DNA from: Limobrevibacterium gyesilva
GTDB taxonomy: Bacteria > Pseudomonadota > Alphaproteobacteria > Acetobacterales > Acetobacteraceae
DNA length: 64,000 nt
Assembly (NCBI RefSeq): GCF_025989185.1
Contig: NZ_JAPDNT010000001.1
Span: 124,001 to 188,000, forward strand
Direction of reading: 5' to 3'
Below, one piece after another: positions 1 to 8,959 of this stretch (the first letter of the stretch is position 1; every line of letters starts with the position of its first letter). Both the position numbers and the translations under genes were made by a program. The notes under the pieces are model-generated. The model saw nothing but the letters and a program-made list of their open reading frames with translations. It searched no databases and had not been told where the DNA came from.

Positions 1-1
1 G

Positions 2-1603
2 CCGGTCATCGGGATCCTCAACACCTGGAGCGACCTCAACCCCTGTCACCAGCATTTCCGCATCCGTGCCGAGGAAGTGAAGCGCGGGGTGTGGCAGGCC
101 GGCGGCTTCCCGCTGGAGATCCCGGCGCTGGCCTTGCCCGAGAACTACATGAAGCCGACCACGATGCTGTACCGCAACCTGCTCGCCATGGAGGTGGAGG
201 AGATCGCCCGCTCCATGCCGTTCGACGGGCTGGTGCTGATGGGCGGCTGCGACAAGACCACGCCGGCCATGGTGATGGGCGCGCTGTCCATGGACCTGCC
301 CTGCATCTTCATGCCCGCGGGCCCGATGCTGCGCGGGTTCTGGAACGGCCACACGCTGGGTTCCGGCTCGGATAGCTGGAAGTTCTGGGACGAACTGCGC
401 GCCGGCAACATCACCGAGAACGACTGGCAGGGCGTGGAGGACGGCATCGCCCGCAGCTGGGGCACCTGCATGACCATGGGCACCGCCAGCACCATGACAT
501 CGGCCACCGAGGCGCTGGGCCTGGCGCTGCCGGGCAGCTCGTCCATTCCCGCGGCCGATTCCAACCACGCCCGCATGGCCACGGCCTGCGGGCGGCGGAT
601 CGTGGAAATGGTGTGGGATGACATGAAGCCCACGGCCTTCCTGACCCAGGCGAGCTTCGACAATGCCGTGAAGGTGGCGATGGCCATCGGCGGATCGACC
701 AACTCGATCGTGCACCTGATCGCCATGGCGCGGCGGATCGGCGTGGGGCTGGACCTCGACCGGTTCGACGCATTGTCCCGAGCAACGCCGCTACTGGCCA
801 ATATCCGCCCGTCCGGCAGCACGTATCTGATGGAGGATTTCTACTACGCTGGCGGATTGCGGGCGCTGATGGAGCGGCTGGGCGACCTGCTCGACCGCTC
901 GGCGATGACCGTGTCCGGCAAGACGCTGGGCGAGGGTATCGCCGGCGCCAAGGTGTTGAACGACGACGTCATCCGCCCGCTCGACAGCCCGCTGAAGCCG
1001 GAGGGCGGGCTGTCCGTCTTGCGCGGGAATCTGTGCCCGGACGGCGCGGTGATCAAGCACAGCGCCGCCGACCCGCGCCTGCTGCAGCACACCGGTCCGG
1101 CGGTCGTCTTCGAGGACTACAATGACATGTCCCGGCGGCTGGACGACCCCGATCTGGAGGTGACGCCGGACAGCGTGCTGGTGCTGCGCAACGCGGGCCC
1201 GATCGGCGGGCCGGGCATGCCGGAATGGGGCATGCTGCCGCTGCCGAAGAAGATCCTGAAGCAGGGCGTGCGCGACATGGTGCGCATCTCCGACGCCCGC
1301 ATGTCCGGCACCAGCTACGGCACCTGCGTGTTGCATGTGGCACCCGAAAGCGCGGTGGGTGGCCCATTGGCCCTGGTGCGCAGCGGCGACCTGATCACGC
1401 TGGACGTGGCCGCGCGCAGACTGACGCTGGAGGTGAGCGAGGCCGAGCTGGCCACCCGCCGCGCCGCCTGGACCGCCCCGGCGCCGCATTACGTGCGTGG
1501 CTTCGGCCGGCTGCACGCGCGCGAGGTGACACAGGCGAACGAGGGATGCGACTATCGCGTCCTGGAAGGCACGGCGGCGACGGCGGAACCGGAAATCCAC
1601 TGA
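2..1603 (+). CDS. IlvD/Edd-family Fe-S dehydratase, 5' end outside window
   Basis: Dehydratase of the dihydroxy-acid/sugar-acid family, which removes water from a 2,3-dihydroxy acid to give a 2-keto acid in the cytosol. The reading frame is open from the left edge, so the true start lies outside; about 534 residues are visible against roughly 575 for L-arabinonate-type members. Three cysteines expected to hold the Fe-S cluster are visible: NPC at bases 44-46, GGCDKT at 248-250 and WGTC at 467-469. The sequence resembles the sugar-acid (arabinonate/galactonate) branch more than the valine-pathway IlvD, and the downstream aldolases and aminotransferase fit a catabolic role. That substrate is an inference; the family assignment is firm. 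A threonine aldolase follows after 27 bases. Confidence 0.88.
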   Translation, partial: PVIGILNTWSDLNPCHQHFRIRAEEVKRGVWQAGGFPLEIPALALPENYMKPTTMLYRNLLAMEVEEIARSMPFDGLVLMGGCDKTTPAMVMGALSMDLPCIFMPAGPMLRGFWNGHTLGSGSDSWKFWDELRAGNITENDWQGVEDGIARSWGTCMTMGTASTMTSATEALGLALPGSSSIPAADSNHARMATACGRRIVEMVWDDMKPTAFLTQASFDNAVKVAMAIGGSTNSIVHLIAMARRIGVGLDLDRFDALSRATPLLANIRPSGSTYLMEDFYYAGGLRALMERLGDLLDRSAMTVSGKTLGEGIAGAKVLNDDVIRPLDSPLKPEGGLSVLRGNLCPDGAVIKHSAADPRLLQHTGPAVVFEDYNDMSRRLDDPDLEVTPDSVLVLRNAGPIGGPGMPEWGMLPLPKKILKQGVRDMVRISDARMSGTSYGTCVLHVAPESAVGGPLALVRSGDLITLDVAARRLTLEVSEAELATRRAAWTAPAPHYVRGFGRLHAREVTQANEGCDYRVLEGTAATAEPEIH

Positions 1604-1630
1604 CGCGACCCTCTATCAAGGAACTCGGCC

Positions 1631-2662
1631 ATGGACCGCATCGACCTGCGCTCGGACACCGTCACCCTCCCGTCCGACGCGATGCGGGCCGCCATGGCCG
1701 CGGCCCCGGTGGGGGACGACCAGTATGGCGAGGATCCATCGGTCAACCGGCTGCAGGAGCGGGTGGCCGGGCTGCTTGGCAAGGAAGCGGCGCTGTTCGT
1801 GCCCAGCGGCACCATGGCCAACCAGATCGGCCTCAAGCTGCTGACCCGCCCTGGCGACGAGGTCGTCGTCGGCGAGGAGGCGCATATCGTCTGGCACGAG
1901 GCCGGCGCCTCCGCCGCCAATTCCGGCGTGCAGTTCACCGTGGCCGGCAAGGGCGGGCTGTTCACCGCCGCCGATTTCCGCTCGGCCCACAAGCCGGCGG
2001 GCCATATCGTGTTCCCGCCGACCACGCTCGTGGTGATCGAGAACACGCATAATCGGGGCGGCGGCGTCATCTTCCCGCAGGACGAGGTGGTCGCCATCTG
2101 CCGGGACGCAAGCGCGCTCGGCGCCGGCACCTATCTCGATGGCGCGCGGCTGTTCAATGCGGCAGTGGCAACGGGGCGCTCGCTCGCCGAACTCGCAGCG
2201 CCGTTCGATGTGGTCTCGGTGGCGCTGTCCAAGGGCCTCGGCTGCCCCGTCGGCAGCCTCGTCGCCGGAACCAGGGAGGCCATGCAGCGCGCCGTGCGGG
2301 CGCGGCGGATGTTCGGCGGCGCCATGCGCCAGTCAGGCATCCTGGCGGCGGCCGGGCTGCACGCGCTGGACCGTGGCCTGGACCATCTGGCCGAGGACCA
2401 CGCCAATGCCCGCAGACTGGCCGAACGCATCGCGGACACCAAGGCGGATATCGATCTTGCCACCGTGCAGACCAATATCGTGATCTTCCGTCTGCCGCCG
2501 CCGCTGCCCGATGCCGCCACGGTGGTGCGGCGGGCGCAGGAGCAGGGTGTCCTGGTTTCGGCCTTCGCACCGCGCACGATCCGTGCCACCACGCATCTCA
2601 ATGTCACGTCGGCCCAATGCCGGCATGCGGCCGACGTCCTCGCCAGGATCCTGGCGCCGTAG
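1631..2662 (+). CDS. ltaE: low-specificity L-threonine aldolase
   Basis: PLP enzyme cleaving L-threonine or L-allo-threonine to glycine and acetaldehyde; 343 residues, normal for the family. It opens with the conserved [10 protein letters not shown] segment (residues 5-14), has PSGTMANQ (58-65) in the cofactor region, YLDGARL with Asp170 and Arg173, and the PLP lysine Lys201 in [10 protein letters not shown]. The ATG follows the upstream dehydratase stop by 27 bases, suggesting one transcript. Beta-hydroxy amino acids other than threonine could be substrates, as is common in this family. Confidence 0.92.
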   Translation: MDRIDLRSDTVTLPSDAMRAAMAAAPVGDDQYGEDPSVNRLQERVAGLLGKEAALFVPSGTMANQIGLKLLTRPGDEVVVGEEAHIVWHEAGASAANSGVQFTVAGKGGLFTAADFRSAHKPAGHIVFPPTTLVVIENTHNRGGGVIFPQDEVVAICRDASALGAGTYLDGARLFNAAVATGRSLAELAAPFDVVSVALSKGLGCPVGSLVAGTREAMQRAVRARRMFGGAMRQSGILAAAGLHALDRGLDHLAEDHANARRLAERIADTKADIDLATVQTNIVIFRLPPPLPDAATVVRRAQEQGVLVSAFAPRTIRATTHLNVTSAQCRHAADVLARILAP

Positions 2663-2730
2663 GCGGTGCCTTCGCTTCGCCACACCAGCGCGCCACGGTG
2701 TCCACAGTCGACCATCGTTGCGAGGGCCCC

Positions 2731-3420
2731 ATGAAGACGTTCGGCACGAAGACGTTCAGCACTCTGGCCATCCTGGCCGCACTCGTGCAGCCCGCCGCCG
2801 CCGACACGCTGCTGCGCCTGTCGGAGACCGCGCATGTTGCCGTGCCCCCGGACCAGATCGTCGCCACACTGCGCGCCGACGGCGCCGCGGCCACGGCGGC
2901 CGAGGCACAGGCGCGGGTGAACGCGATGGTCGGAAAGGCGCTGGACGAGGCAAGGAAGGTGCCGGGCATCGCGACCAGCACTGGGTCGTATCAGGTGTGG
3001 CAGCGCACGCAGCCGAGCACGCAGTGGAATGCCGGCCAGACGATCGCGCTGAAGGGCAGCGACGGGGCGGAGATGCTCAAGCTGGTGGGCCGGCTGCAGG
3101 GGCAGGGCCTGGGGCTGGAGCAGCTCGCCTGGCAGGTCTCGCCCGAGAAGGCCCGCAAGGCGCAGTCCGAGGCGACGAAGATCGCTCTCGGCGCGCTGCG
3201 CGCCCGGGCCGAAGAAGCGGCCGGCATCCTTGGCCTGCGCTTCGTGTCGTTCCGCGAGGTGCGCCTGGACGGCAGTCGCCCCTCCCCGCCGATGCCGCGG
3301 GCCATGGCCATGGCGGTCGCAAGCGCCGCCCCGATGCCGCCACCGCGCGCCGAGGCTCAGGATGTCGACATCCAGGCGAGCGTGGAGGCCGACGCGGTGC
3401 TGGTGCCCGCCCAGCCCTGA
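2731..3420 (+). CDS. periplasmic SIMPL-domain (DUF541) protein
   Basis: A 229-residue protein with an N-terminal signal peptide ending near PAAADT (residues 20-26) followed by a SIMPL/DUF541 domain, beginning LRLSETAHVAVPPD. The alternating-helix segments around AAEAQARVNAMVGKAL and the YQVWQRTQP strand are typical of the family. SIMPL proteins such as E. coli YggE are exported and linked to oxidative-stress tolerance, but their biochemical activity is not established. The ATG at 2731 is preferred over upstream in-frame starts because it places the signal peptide at the N terminus. The C-terminal 40 residues are rich in Pro, Ala and Met. Confidence 0.8.
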   Translation: MKTFGTKTFSTLAILAALVQPAAADTLLRLSETAHVAVPPDQIVATLRADGAAATAAEAQARVNAMVGKALDEARKVPGIATSTGSYQVWQRTQPSTQWNAGQTIALKGSDGAEMLKLVGRLQGQGLGLEQLAWQVSPEKARKAQSEATKIALGALRARAEEAAGILGLRFVSFREVRLDGSRPSPPMPRAMAMAVASAAPMPPPRAEAQDVDIQASVEADAVLVPAQP

Positions 3421-3494
3421 CCCCGCCATTTCCCCCGCACCGGAAGCTGCTAGCGTTGCGGTAACGGCGGCGCAACCGTGGGGAGGGAACGACC

Positions 3495-4442
3495 GTGGCA
3501 AACCGGATCAACCGGGCCATAGAGCTGCTGGGGCAGAACGTGGCGATCTACTATGATGGCCCGCACACCGGCCACGTCCTGACGCACGCCCAGGGATGCG
3601 AAGATGCCCAGACCTGGGCCGACTACATCAATGTCGGCATGGAACACGGCGCGTTCGACATGGCCGGCCTCGCCGAATACATGCGCGGGCTGGTGGATGG
3701 CGGCCCCACCCGCTCCGGCCACCGCACGCCCGCGGTCATCGTCGAGGCGCCGGTGAACGGCACGGACGAGGCCAATGTGCGGTTCAACGCCTGGCAGTTC
3801 CGCCAGATCCTCGGCCGCGGCGTGCACGGCGTCCTGCTCTGCCAGGCCGAATCTGCCGAGGCCACGCGCGCCTTCGTCGAGGCCTGTCGCTATCCGCACC
3901 ACGCCGCAGGCGTGGACCCTGCCCTGCCCTCGCCGCTCGCGCGCATGCAGGGCGCGGGACGCGGCGTGCCTTCCGCCACGACCCTGCTGGGTGTCGGCAC
4001 GCGCGGCCGCGGCTCGGAGGCAACCGCCGCCGCGATCTGGGGGATCTCCGAGCAGGACTACCTGGCCCGCGGCGACACCTGGCCGCTTAATCCACAGGGC
4101 GAGCTGCTGCTGGGGGTGAAGATCGAAAGCCCGGAGGGCGTGGCCAACTGCGAGTCGATCATCGCCGTGCCCGGCATCGGCTTCGCAGAGATCGGCCCCG
4201 GCGACCTCGGCCTGTCGCTCGGCTACGTCACCGTTCGCAACGACCCATACCCGCCGGAAATGCAGGCAGCGCGCGACCGTATCCTCGCCGCATGCCGGAA
4301 GCACAAGGTCGCGTTCCTGGAAGCCTGCACGCCCGCGAACATCGCCGCCCGCATCGACGAAGGCGTGCGCGTCGTGGCCGGCCACCGCCAGGACACTGCC
4401 GCCATCGGCCGCGCCCACCAGAAGCGCCGCATGGCGGTGTGA
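3495..4442 (+). CDS. HpcH/HpaI-family aldolase/citrate-lyase-like protein
   Basis: A 315-residue TIM-barrel protein of the HpcH/HpaI (2-keto-3-deoxy acid aldolase / CitE) family, which cleaves or condenses pyruvate-type substrates with a divalent metal. Visible family signatures include the central GVHGVLLCQAES segment, a metal-ligand Glu in VKIESPEGV, and Asp in the GPGDLGLSLGY loop near residues 235-245. The start is GTG at 3495, preceded by a GGAGGG ribosome-binding site. It lies before a class III aminotransferase, so it may supply or use a hydroxy- or keto-acid partner of that enzyme (inference). The precise substrate cannot be read from the sequence. Confidence 0.82.
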   Translation: MANRINRAIELLGQNVAIYYDGPHTGHVLTHAQGCEDAQTWADYINVGMEHGAFDMAGLAEYMRGLVDGGPTRSGHRTPAVIVEAPVNGTDEANVRFNAWQFRQILGRGVHGVLLCQAESAEATRAFVEACRYPHHAAGVDPALPSPLARMQGAGRGVPSATTLLGVGTRGRGSEATAAAIWGISEQDYLARGDTWPLNPQGELLLGVKIESPEGVANCESIIAVPGIGFAEIGPGDLGLSLGYVTVRNDPYPPEMQAARDRILAACRKHKVAFLEACTPANIAARIDEGVRVVAGHRQDTAAIGRAHQKRRMAV

Positions 4443-4542
4443 TCGCAGGAAACGTGATCGATGAAAGCTGCCATCGCGACCGGTGGACAGCGTCCGGCTT
4501 CGGGATGATCATTCCGTCAACACGCAGGAAAGCGAGGATCGC

Positions 4543-5847
4543 ATGACCGCGAACACACGCAGTGATGTCGAACTGGGCCTCATCGAGACGGCGAAGCGGG
4601 TTCTGCCCGCCGGCGGGTTCGGCAATTTCGCGCCCGAGGTGATCATCCGCGCCGGCCGTGGCGGCCGCGTCTGGGACGAGAGTGGCAATGAATACGTCGA
4701 TTTCCTGCTGGGCTCCGGCCCGATGCTGGTCGGCCATGCCCATCCCGAGGTCACCGCGGCGGTGCAGGCGCAGCTGCCGCAGGGCACGACATTCTTCGCC
4801 AACAACCGCCACGGCATCCTGCTTGCACAAGCTATCGTCGCGGCCATGCCCTGCGCCGACAAGGTCCGCTTCGTGACCAGCGGCACCGAGGCCGACCTTT
4901 ATGCCATGCGCGCCGCCCGGGCATTCCGCAAGCGCGACAAGATCCTGAAGTTCGAGGGCGGCTATCATGGCATGAGCGACTACGCGCTCATGAGCCTGGC
5001 CCCGAAACGCCCCGGCAACTCGCCGCAGCCGATTCCGGATTCCGCCGGCATTCCGCGCAGCGTGCAGGACGAGATGCTGGTCGCCCCGTTCAACGACCTG
5101 GATGCCGTCGCCGGCCTGATCGCCACGCATCACGACGCGCTCGCCGGCGTCATCGTCGAGCCGTTCCAGCGCCTGATCCCGCCCGCGCCGGGTTTCCTGC
5201 AAGGGCTGCGCAAGCTGACGGCCGAGCGCGGCATTCCCCTGATCTTCGACGAGGTGGTGACAGGCTTCCGCTTCGCCTATGGCGGCGCGCAGGAATATTA
5301 CGGCGTCACGCCCGACCTGTGCACGCTGGGCAAGGTCATTGGCGGCGGCTTCCCGCTGGCAGCCGTTGCCGGGCGGGAGGAGATCATGGCCCATTTCGAC
5401 CGCAGCCTGGTCGGCGATGACGGCTTCCTGATGCAGATCGGCACGCTGTCCGGCAACCCTGTTGCCGCCACGGCCGGGCTGGCGACGCTCGAGATCCTGA
5501 AGCGCCCCGGCACCTATCAGCAGCTGTTCGCAACCGGCCGCGCGCTGATGGAAGCCCTGTCGGAAATGTTGATGCGTGCCGGGCTGCCGGCACAGGTGAT
5601 CGGCGAGCCGCCGCTGTTCGACGTCGTGTTCACGGATGGCGAGATCCGCGACTACCGTGACACGCTGCGCGGTGATGCCGGCCTGCTCCGGCGCTTCAAC
5701 GCGCTGCTGCGCGAGCGCGGCATCATGAAGGGCGAGTCGAAATACTATGTCTCGCTCGCCCACACGGCCGAGGACGTGCGGCATACCTGCGACGCCTGGG
5801 CGGCCGCCATCGATGTGCTGGCCGCGGCGCGGGCAACCGCGGGCTGA
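4543..5847 (+). CDS. class III PLP aminotransferase (GSA-aminomutase-like)
   Basis: A 434-residue fold-type I class III aminotransferase. The PLP lysine is Lys264 in TLGKVIGGGFP, Asp236 sits in LIFDEVVTGFR, and the cofactor phosphate-binding VTSGTEA spans 111-117. It resembles glutamate-1-semialdehyde aminomutases and related aspartate-aminotransferase-family enzymes, but it is unlikely to be HemL because this genome has a C4-pathway ALA synthase (43978-45189). ATG 4543 with an AGCGAGG ribosome-binding site is preferred over GTG 4483, which would add 20 poorly conserved residues. It follows the HpcH/HpaI aldolase after 100 bases. Confidence 0.85.
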   Translation: MTANTRSDVELGLIETAKRVLPAGGFGNFAPEVIIRAGRGGRVWDESGNEYVDFLLGSGPMLVGHAHPEVTAAVQAQLPQGTTFFANNRHGILLAQAIVAAMPCADKVRFVTSGTEADLYAMRAARAFRKRDKILKFEGGYHGMSDYALMSLAPKRPGNSPQPIPDSAGIPRSVQDEMLVAPFNDLDAVAGLIATHHDALAGVIVEPFQRLIPPAPGFLQGLRKLTAERGIPLIFDEVVTGFRFAYGGAQEYYGVTPDLCTLGKVIGGGFPLAAVAGREEIMAHFDRSLVGDDGFLMQIGTLSGNPVAATAGLATLEILKRPGTYQQLFATGRALMEALSEMLMRAGLPAQVIGEPPLFDVVFTDGEIRDYRDTLRGDAGLLRRFNALLRERGIMKGESKYYVSLAHTAEDVRHTCDAWAAAIDVLAAARATAG

Positions 5848-5909
5848 AGGCACCGCGGCCAGCAGGGCTGGCGCCATCGTCCAGAACCAACATTGCAACG
5901 GGCGGCAGC

Positions 5910-7181
5910 ATGCGCATCGAGATCATCTGCACCGGGGACGAGGTCCTCACCGGCAAGATCGTGAACACGAATTTCAGCTATATGAGCCAGAAGCTGGAGG
6001 ATGCCGGGCTCTCGGTGTTCTGGGGCACCACTGTTGGCGACGATCGGGACAGTCTGCTGCAGGCGTTCCGGCTGGCCGGCGAGCGCGCCGATGCCGTCAT
6101 CGTCAATGGCGGCCTCGGCCCCACGGTGGATGACCTGTCGCAGGAAGTCGCAGCCCAGGCGGGGGGCGTCGATCTCGTCCTTGATGAGGAATGGCTGGCG
6201 CGGATGGAAGCGTTCTTCACCCGGCGCAGCCGCGTTATGCCGCCCAACAACCGCAAGCAGGCGATGCTGCCGGCCGGCGCCGAGATCCTCGACAATCCGA
6301 TCGGCACGGCCTGCGGCTTCTCCATGGATATCGGCAAGGCGCGCTTCTTCTTCACCCCCGGCGTGCCGCGCGAGCTGCGCCGGATGCTGGAGGAGCAGAT
6401 CATCCCCCGCCTGCTGGCACGCAGCGGCGCACCGACATCGATCTTTCTGAAGCGGCTTCACAGCTACGGCCTTGGCGAATCACACGTGGACACGCTGCTG
6501 GCCGGGGTCGAGGCCATGGTGCCGGACGGCAGTGTGAAGCTGGGCTTCCGCGCGCATTATCCGCAGATCGAGACCAAACTGACGGCGCGCGGCACGGATA
6601 TGGGCGATGTGCGGCGCAAGCTGGCGCCGGTGGAGGCCGCGGTGCACGAGCGCCTGGGCAACTTCATCGTCGCCGAGGACGACCAGACGCTGGAAGGCGT
6701 CGTGCTTGCGGCGCTGACCGGGCACCAGGCCACCCTGGCGGTGGTCGAAACGTTCACGGCCGGCCAGATCGCCGCCCGCATCGCCCCCCTGCCCGGCGCG
6801 GAGATGATCTTCCGCCGCGGCGCGGTGGCGCGTGACCGGGCACAACTGCTGGCCGCGGTCGGTCGTGCGGGTGCGGCGCCCGACGGTGAGTTCACCGCCG
6901 AGGTCGCCGCGGCGGTGGCCCAGGCCGCCCGCAGCGGGGCGGATGCGACGCACGCGCTGGCGGTCTTGATCGATCTCGACGAAGGCAGCGACCGGATCGA
7001 TCTCGGCGGGACCATCTGGGTGGCGATCGCAACGACCGACGACGTCGTCTGCCGGCGCGCGCGCATCCTTGGCGGGCGCGAGTGGATCCGTCTGGGCGCG
7101 GTCGAATTGGGGCTGGATTGCCTGCGCCGCTATCTTCAGGGATTGCCTGTGGCGGAGCGGATCGATTTCGAGAAGGTCTGA
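5910..7181 (+). CDS. CinA-like protein with degenerate C-terminal deamidase domain
   Basis: A 423-residue protein with an intact N-terminal molybdopterin-binding/COG1058 domain: ICTGDEVLTGKIVNTN (6-21) and NGGLGPTVDDL are canonical for the CinA pyrophosphatase half. The C-terminal half aligns with the CinA/PncC nicotinamide-nucleotide amidase domain but is eroded: the usual AESCTGG is VETFTAG, so the catalytic Ser is Thr, and the usual YSN-x-x-K segment is RGAVARDRAQ without Tyr or Lys. The N-terminal enzyme may work; the amidase half probably does not. Start ATG 5910 matches the family N terminus. Confidence 0.85.
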   Translation: MRIEIICTGDEVLTGKIVNTNFSYMSQKLEDAGLSVFWGTTVGDDRDSLLQAFRLAGERADAVIVNGGLGPTVDDLSQEVAAQAGGVDLVLDEEWLARMEAFFTRRSRVMPPNNRKQAMLPAGAEILDNPIGTACGFSMDIGKARFFFTPGVPRELRRMLEEQIIPRLLARSGAPTSIFLKRLHSYGLGESHVDTLLAGVEAMVPDGSVKLGFRAHYPQIETKLTARGTDMGDVRRKLAPVEAAVHERLGNFIVAEDDQTLEGVVLAALTGHQATLAVVETFTAGQIAARIAPLPGAEMIFRRGAVARDRAQLLAAVGRAGAAPDGEFTAEVAAAVAQAARSGADATHALAVLIDLDEGSDRIDLGGTIWVAIATTDDVVCRRARILGGREWIRLGAVELGLDCLRRYLQGLPVAERIDFEKV

Positions 7182-7325
7182 GCCCGGCTCTCTCGGACGT
7201 CAGTGAGCACCCGGCGGCCAGTCGGGCGTCGATGGCGCGGGATGCGCCAACGTCTGCGGTCGAAGCTGATCTTAACGTGGTGTGCTCTAGGGAACGGACT
7301 GAAGTCTGTCCCCGGAGCGTCATGA

Positions 7326-8378
7326 ATGCCTCGGCCTGATCATAGAAGCTCGGAGTCGGTCAGCGAAATTCCAGGGGCCAGCCGGCTGCTCTGGGTTCTG
7401 ATCGGAAGCACGGGGGCGGCAGCGGTCGCGGCCTACTGGGCCAATGGGATCTCCCTGAGGCTGGGTGACGCAGGCCCGATCATATTGGCGCCAATCCCGA
7501 TCTGTCTCGGTGTCAGCTGGTTCTATCGGCGAATCCGGTCCGACTATCGAATCGCCACCGGAAGCGAAGATGCCGCCCAGCTGATACTTATCATTGCACT
7601 GGCAACGCTGCTGAACTTCGCGGCCGCCGTTGCCGGATCGCACTTTCCGTACCGCGATGCCTGGTTGGCGGCCGCAGATCAGTGGCTTGGCTTCGATTGG
7701 CGTAGTTATGTCGCTTACGTGGATGCGCGGCCACTGGTCGGGCAATTGCTGAAGGCCGGCTATTTCTCCATCAACATCATGTTCCTCCTGGTGCTCGCCG
7801 GGCTGACCTTCACCGGCGCGCGGGATCGGCTACAGACCTTCCTCATCGCGGTCTGGCTGTGCCTGATTCTGACCATCGCGATATTTGTCACAATGCCAGC
7901 GGGCGCAGCCTATTCCCATTTCGGAGTCGGATTGCAAGATCTGCATACTCTGCACCCTGCGTCTCTGGTGAATCGCTTTACGGCCCTGCTGCCGCAGATG
8001 CGAGGCCCCGGCCCCCATTTGGTGTCGATGGACGATCTGGAAGGGCTGATTACATTTCCGAGCTTCCACACGTCCGGCGCCATCCTGTTCGTTTGGGCGT
8101 TGTGGCCCAACCGATGGCTGCGCTGGCCGGTATTGGGACTGAATCTGCTCGCGTTGGCAGCAACTCCCGTGGAGGGCGCCCACTATCTCGCCGACATGAT
8201 CGGCGGCAGTGCCCTCGCCGTCATATCGATCTTCGTGGCGACCGCCGTCGGGGCCGCGCTGCTCCGGTCTCGTGAACGCCGAACCGAAGCTGACGTACGG
8301 GAACCGGCATTCAAAGCGCTTGCAACACGCCGTGCCGATCATACCGGCGACAGGCTCATCCAGCCGATACGTCCCTGA
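7326..8378 (+). CDS. PAP2-superfamily membrane phosphatase/transferase
   Basis: A 350-residue polytopic membrane protein with about six hydrophobic segments. The C-terminal part carries PAP2 hallmarks: FPSFHTSGA (the PSxxH-type active-site loop) and GAHYLADMIGG, where the His and Asp of the third motif are visible. The classic first K-x6-RP motif is not evident, as in the Aur1/Ipt1-like branch (PF14378) acting on inositol- or glycerol-phospholipids. Substrate unknown. The gene has visibly more AT-rich third positions than its neighbours. ATG 7326 is the first in-frame ATG and begins a hydrophilic N tail before the first membrane segment at about residue 20. Confidence 0.75.
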   Translation: MPRPDHRSSESVSEIPGASRLLWVLIGSTGAAAVAAYWANGISLRLGDAGPIILAPIPICLGVSWFYRRIRSDYRIATGSEDAAQLILIIALATLLNFAAAVAGSHFPYRDAWLAAADQWLGFDWRSYVAYVDARPLVGQLLKAGYFSINIMFLLVLAGLTFTGARDRLQTFLIAVWLCLILTIAIFVTMPAGAAYSHFGVGLQDLHTLHPASLVNRFTALLPQMRGPGPHLVSMDDLEGLITFPSFHTSGAILFVWALWPNRWLRWPVLGLNLLALAATPVEGAHYLADMIGGSALAVISIFVATAVGAALLRSRERRTEADVREPAFKALATRRADHTGDRLIQPIRP

Positions 8379-8494
8379 CGACCAGAATTCCACCGAAGAG
8401 CGTCTTGCGTGTGCCGACGTTGGAGGAGGTCAGTCAGTCCAGGCGTTGACTAACTCGCACTCCGCGACCGCGCGCCGGCCAGTATCCGATCTCG

Positions 8495-8959
8495 TTATTC
8501 GTAGTGATAACGGAAATCGCAATGATCCGCGCCGCCCATCAGCGTCTGTGTGCGGGTCAGTTTCAGCCGGGGATCATAGCCTTCGCAGAACGCGCCATCG
8601 CGGTTGCAGGACAGGATCGCCCCCAACTCGGCCAGCCCCATGGCGCGATACATCTCGGCATAGCGGCAACGCACGACGTCGAAGTGGAATTCGGTGGCAG
8701 TGGATTTCACCACTTCGGTGCGCAGCGCGTCCTCGGCGGTCCAGCGCGGCTGGATGGCGCGGAAACTGCCCAGGCTGGGGTTGCCGCCGGGTGCTTCCTT
8801 GGCCATCTCGGCGGCCGTGGATTTCGCCAGCTTGATCACGGCATTGGTCAGGATGCGCCTGGCCGTCTCCTCGCCCAGCTCGGCCTTCATCTCCTCGTAT
8901 ACGCCTTTGGCGAACGCCGCCTCGATGCGGCGCTGGGTCAGGATCGGCAGGTCGGTCAT
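8495..8959 (-). CDS. L-2-amino-thiazoline-4-carboxylic acid hydrolase family protein
   Basis: A 154-residue soluble protein matching the ATC-hydrolase family (PF14196), which includes enzymes that open 2-aminothiazoline-4-carboxylate during L-cysteine formation; most members have no tested substrate. Visible features are the N-terminal helical RRIEAAFAKGVYEEM and the C-terminal CEGYDPRLKLTRTQTLMGG followed by DHCDFRYHYE, the conserved tail of this family. ATG 8959 overlaps the stop of the upstream transporter gene (ATGA), so the two are translationally coupled. A transporter plus hydrolase pair suggests use or export of an amino-acid-like molecule (inference). Confidence 0.78.
   Translation of the reverse strand: MTDLPILTQRRIEAAFAKGVYEEMKAELGEETARRILTNAVIKLAKSTAAEMAKEAPGGNPSLGSFRAIQPRWTAEDALRTEVVKSTATEFHFDVVRCRYAEMYRAMGLAELGAILSCNRDGAFCEGYDPRLKLTRTQTLMGGADHCDFRYHYE

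Noticed and set aside
4543-5847. HemL (glutamate-1-semialdehyde aminomutase of haem synthesis)
   Set aside because: The genome has a C4-pathway ALA synthase at 43978-45189, so the aminotransferase is more likely catabolic despite the family likeness.
7270-7325. EcfG-type general-stress promoter (GGAAC and CGTC)
   Set aside because: The spacing is 22 bases, too long for the 16-17 base consensus.
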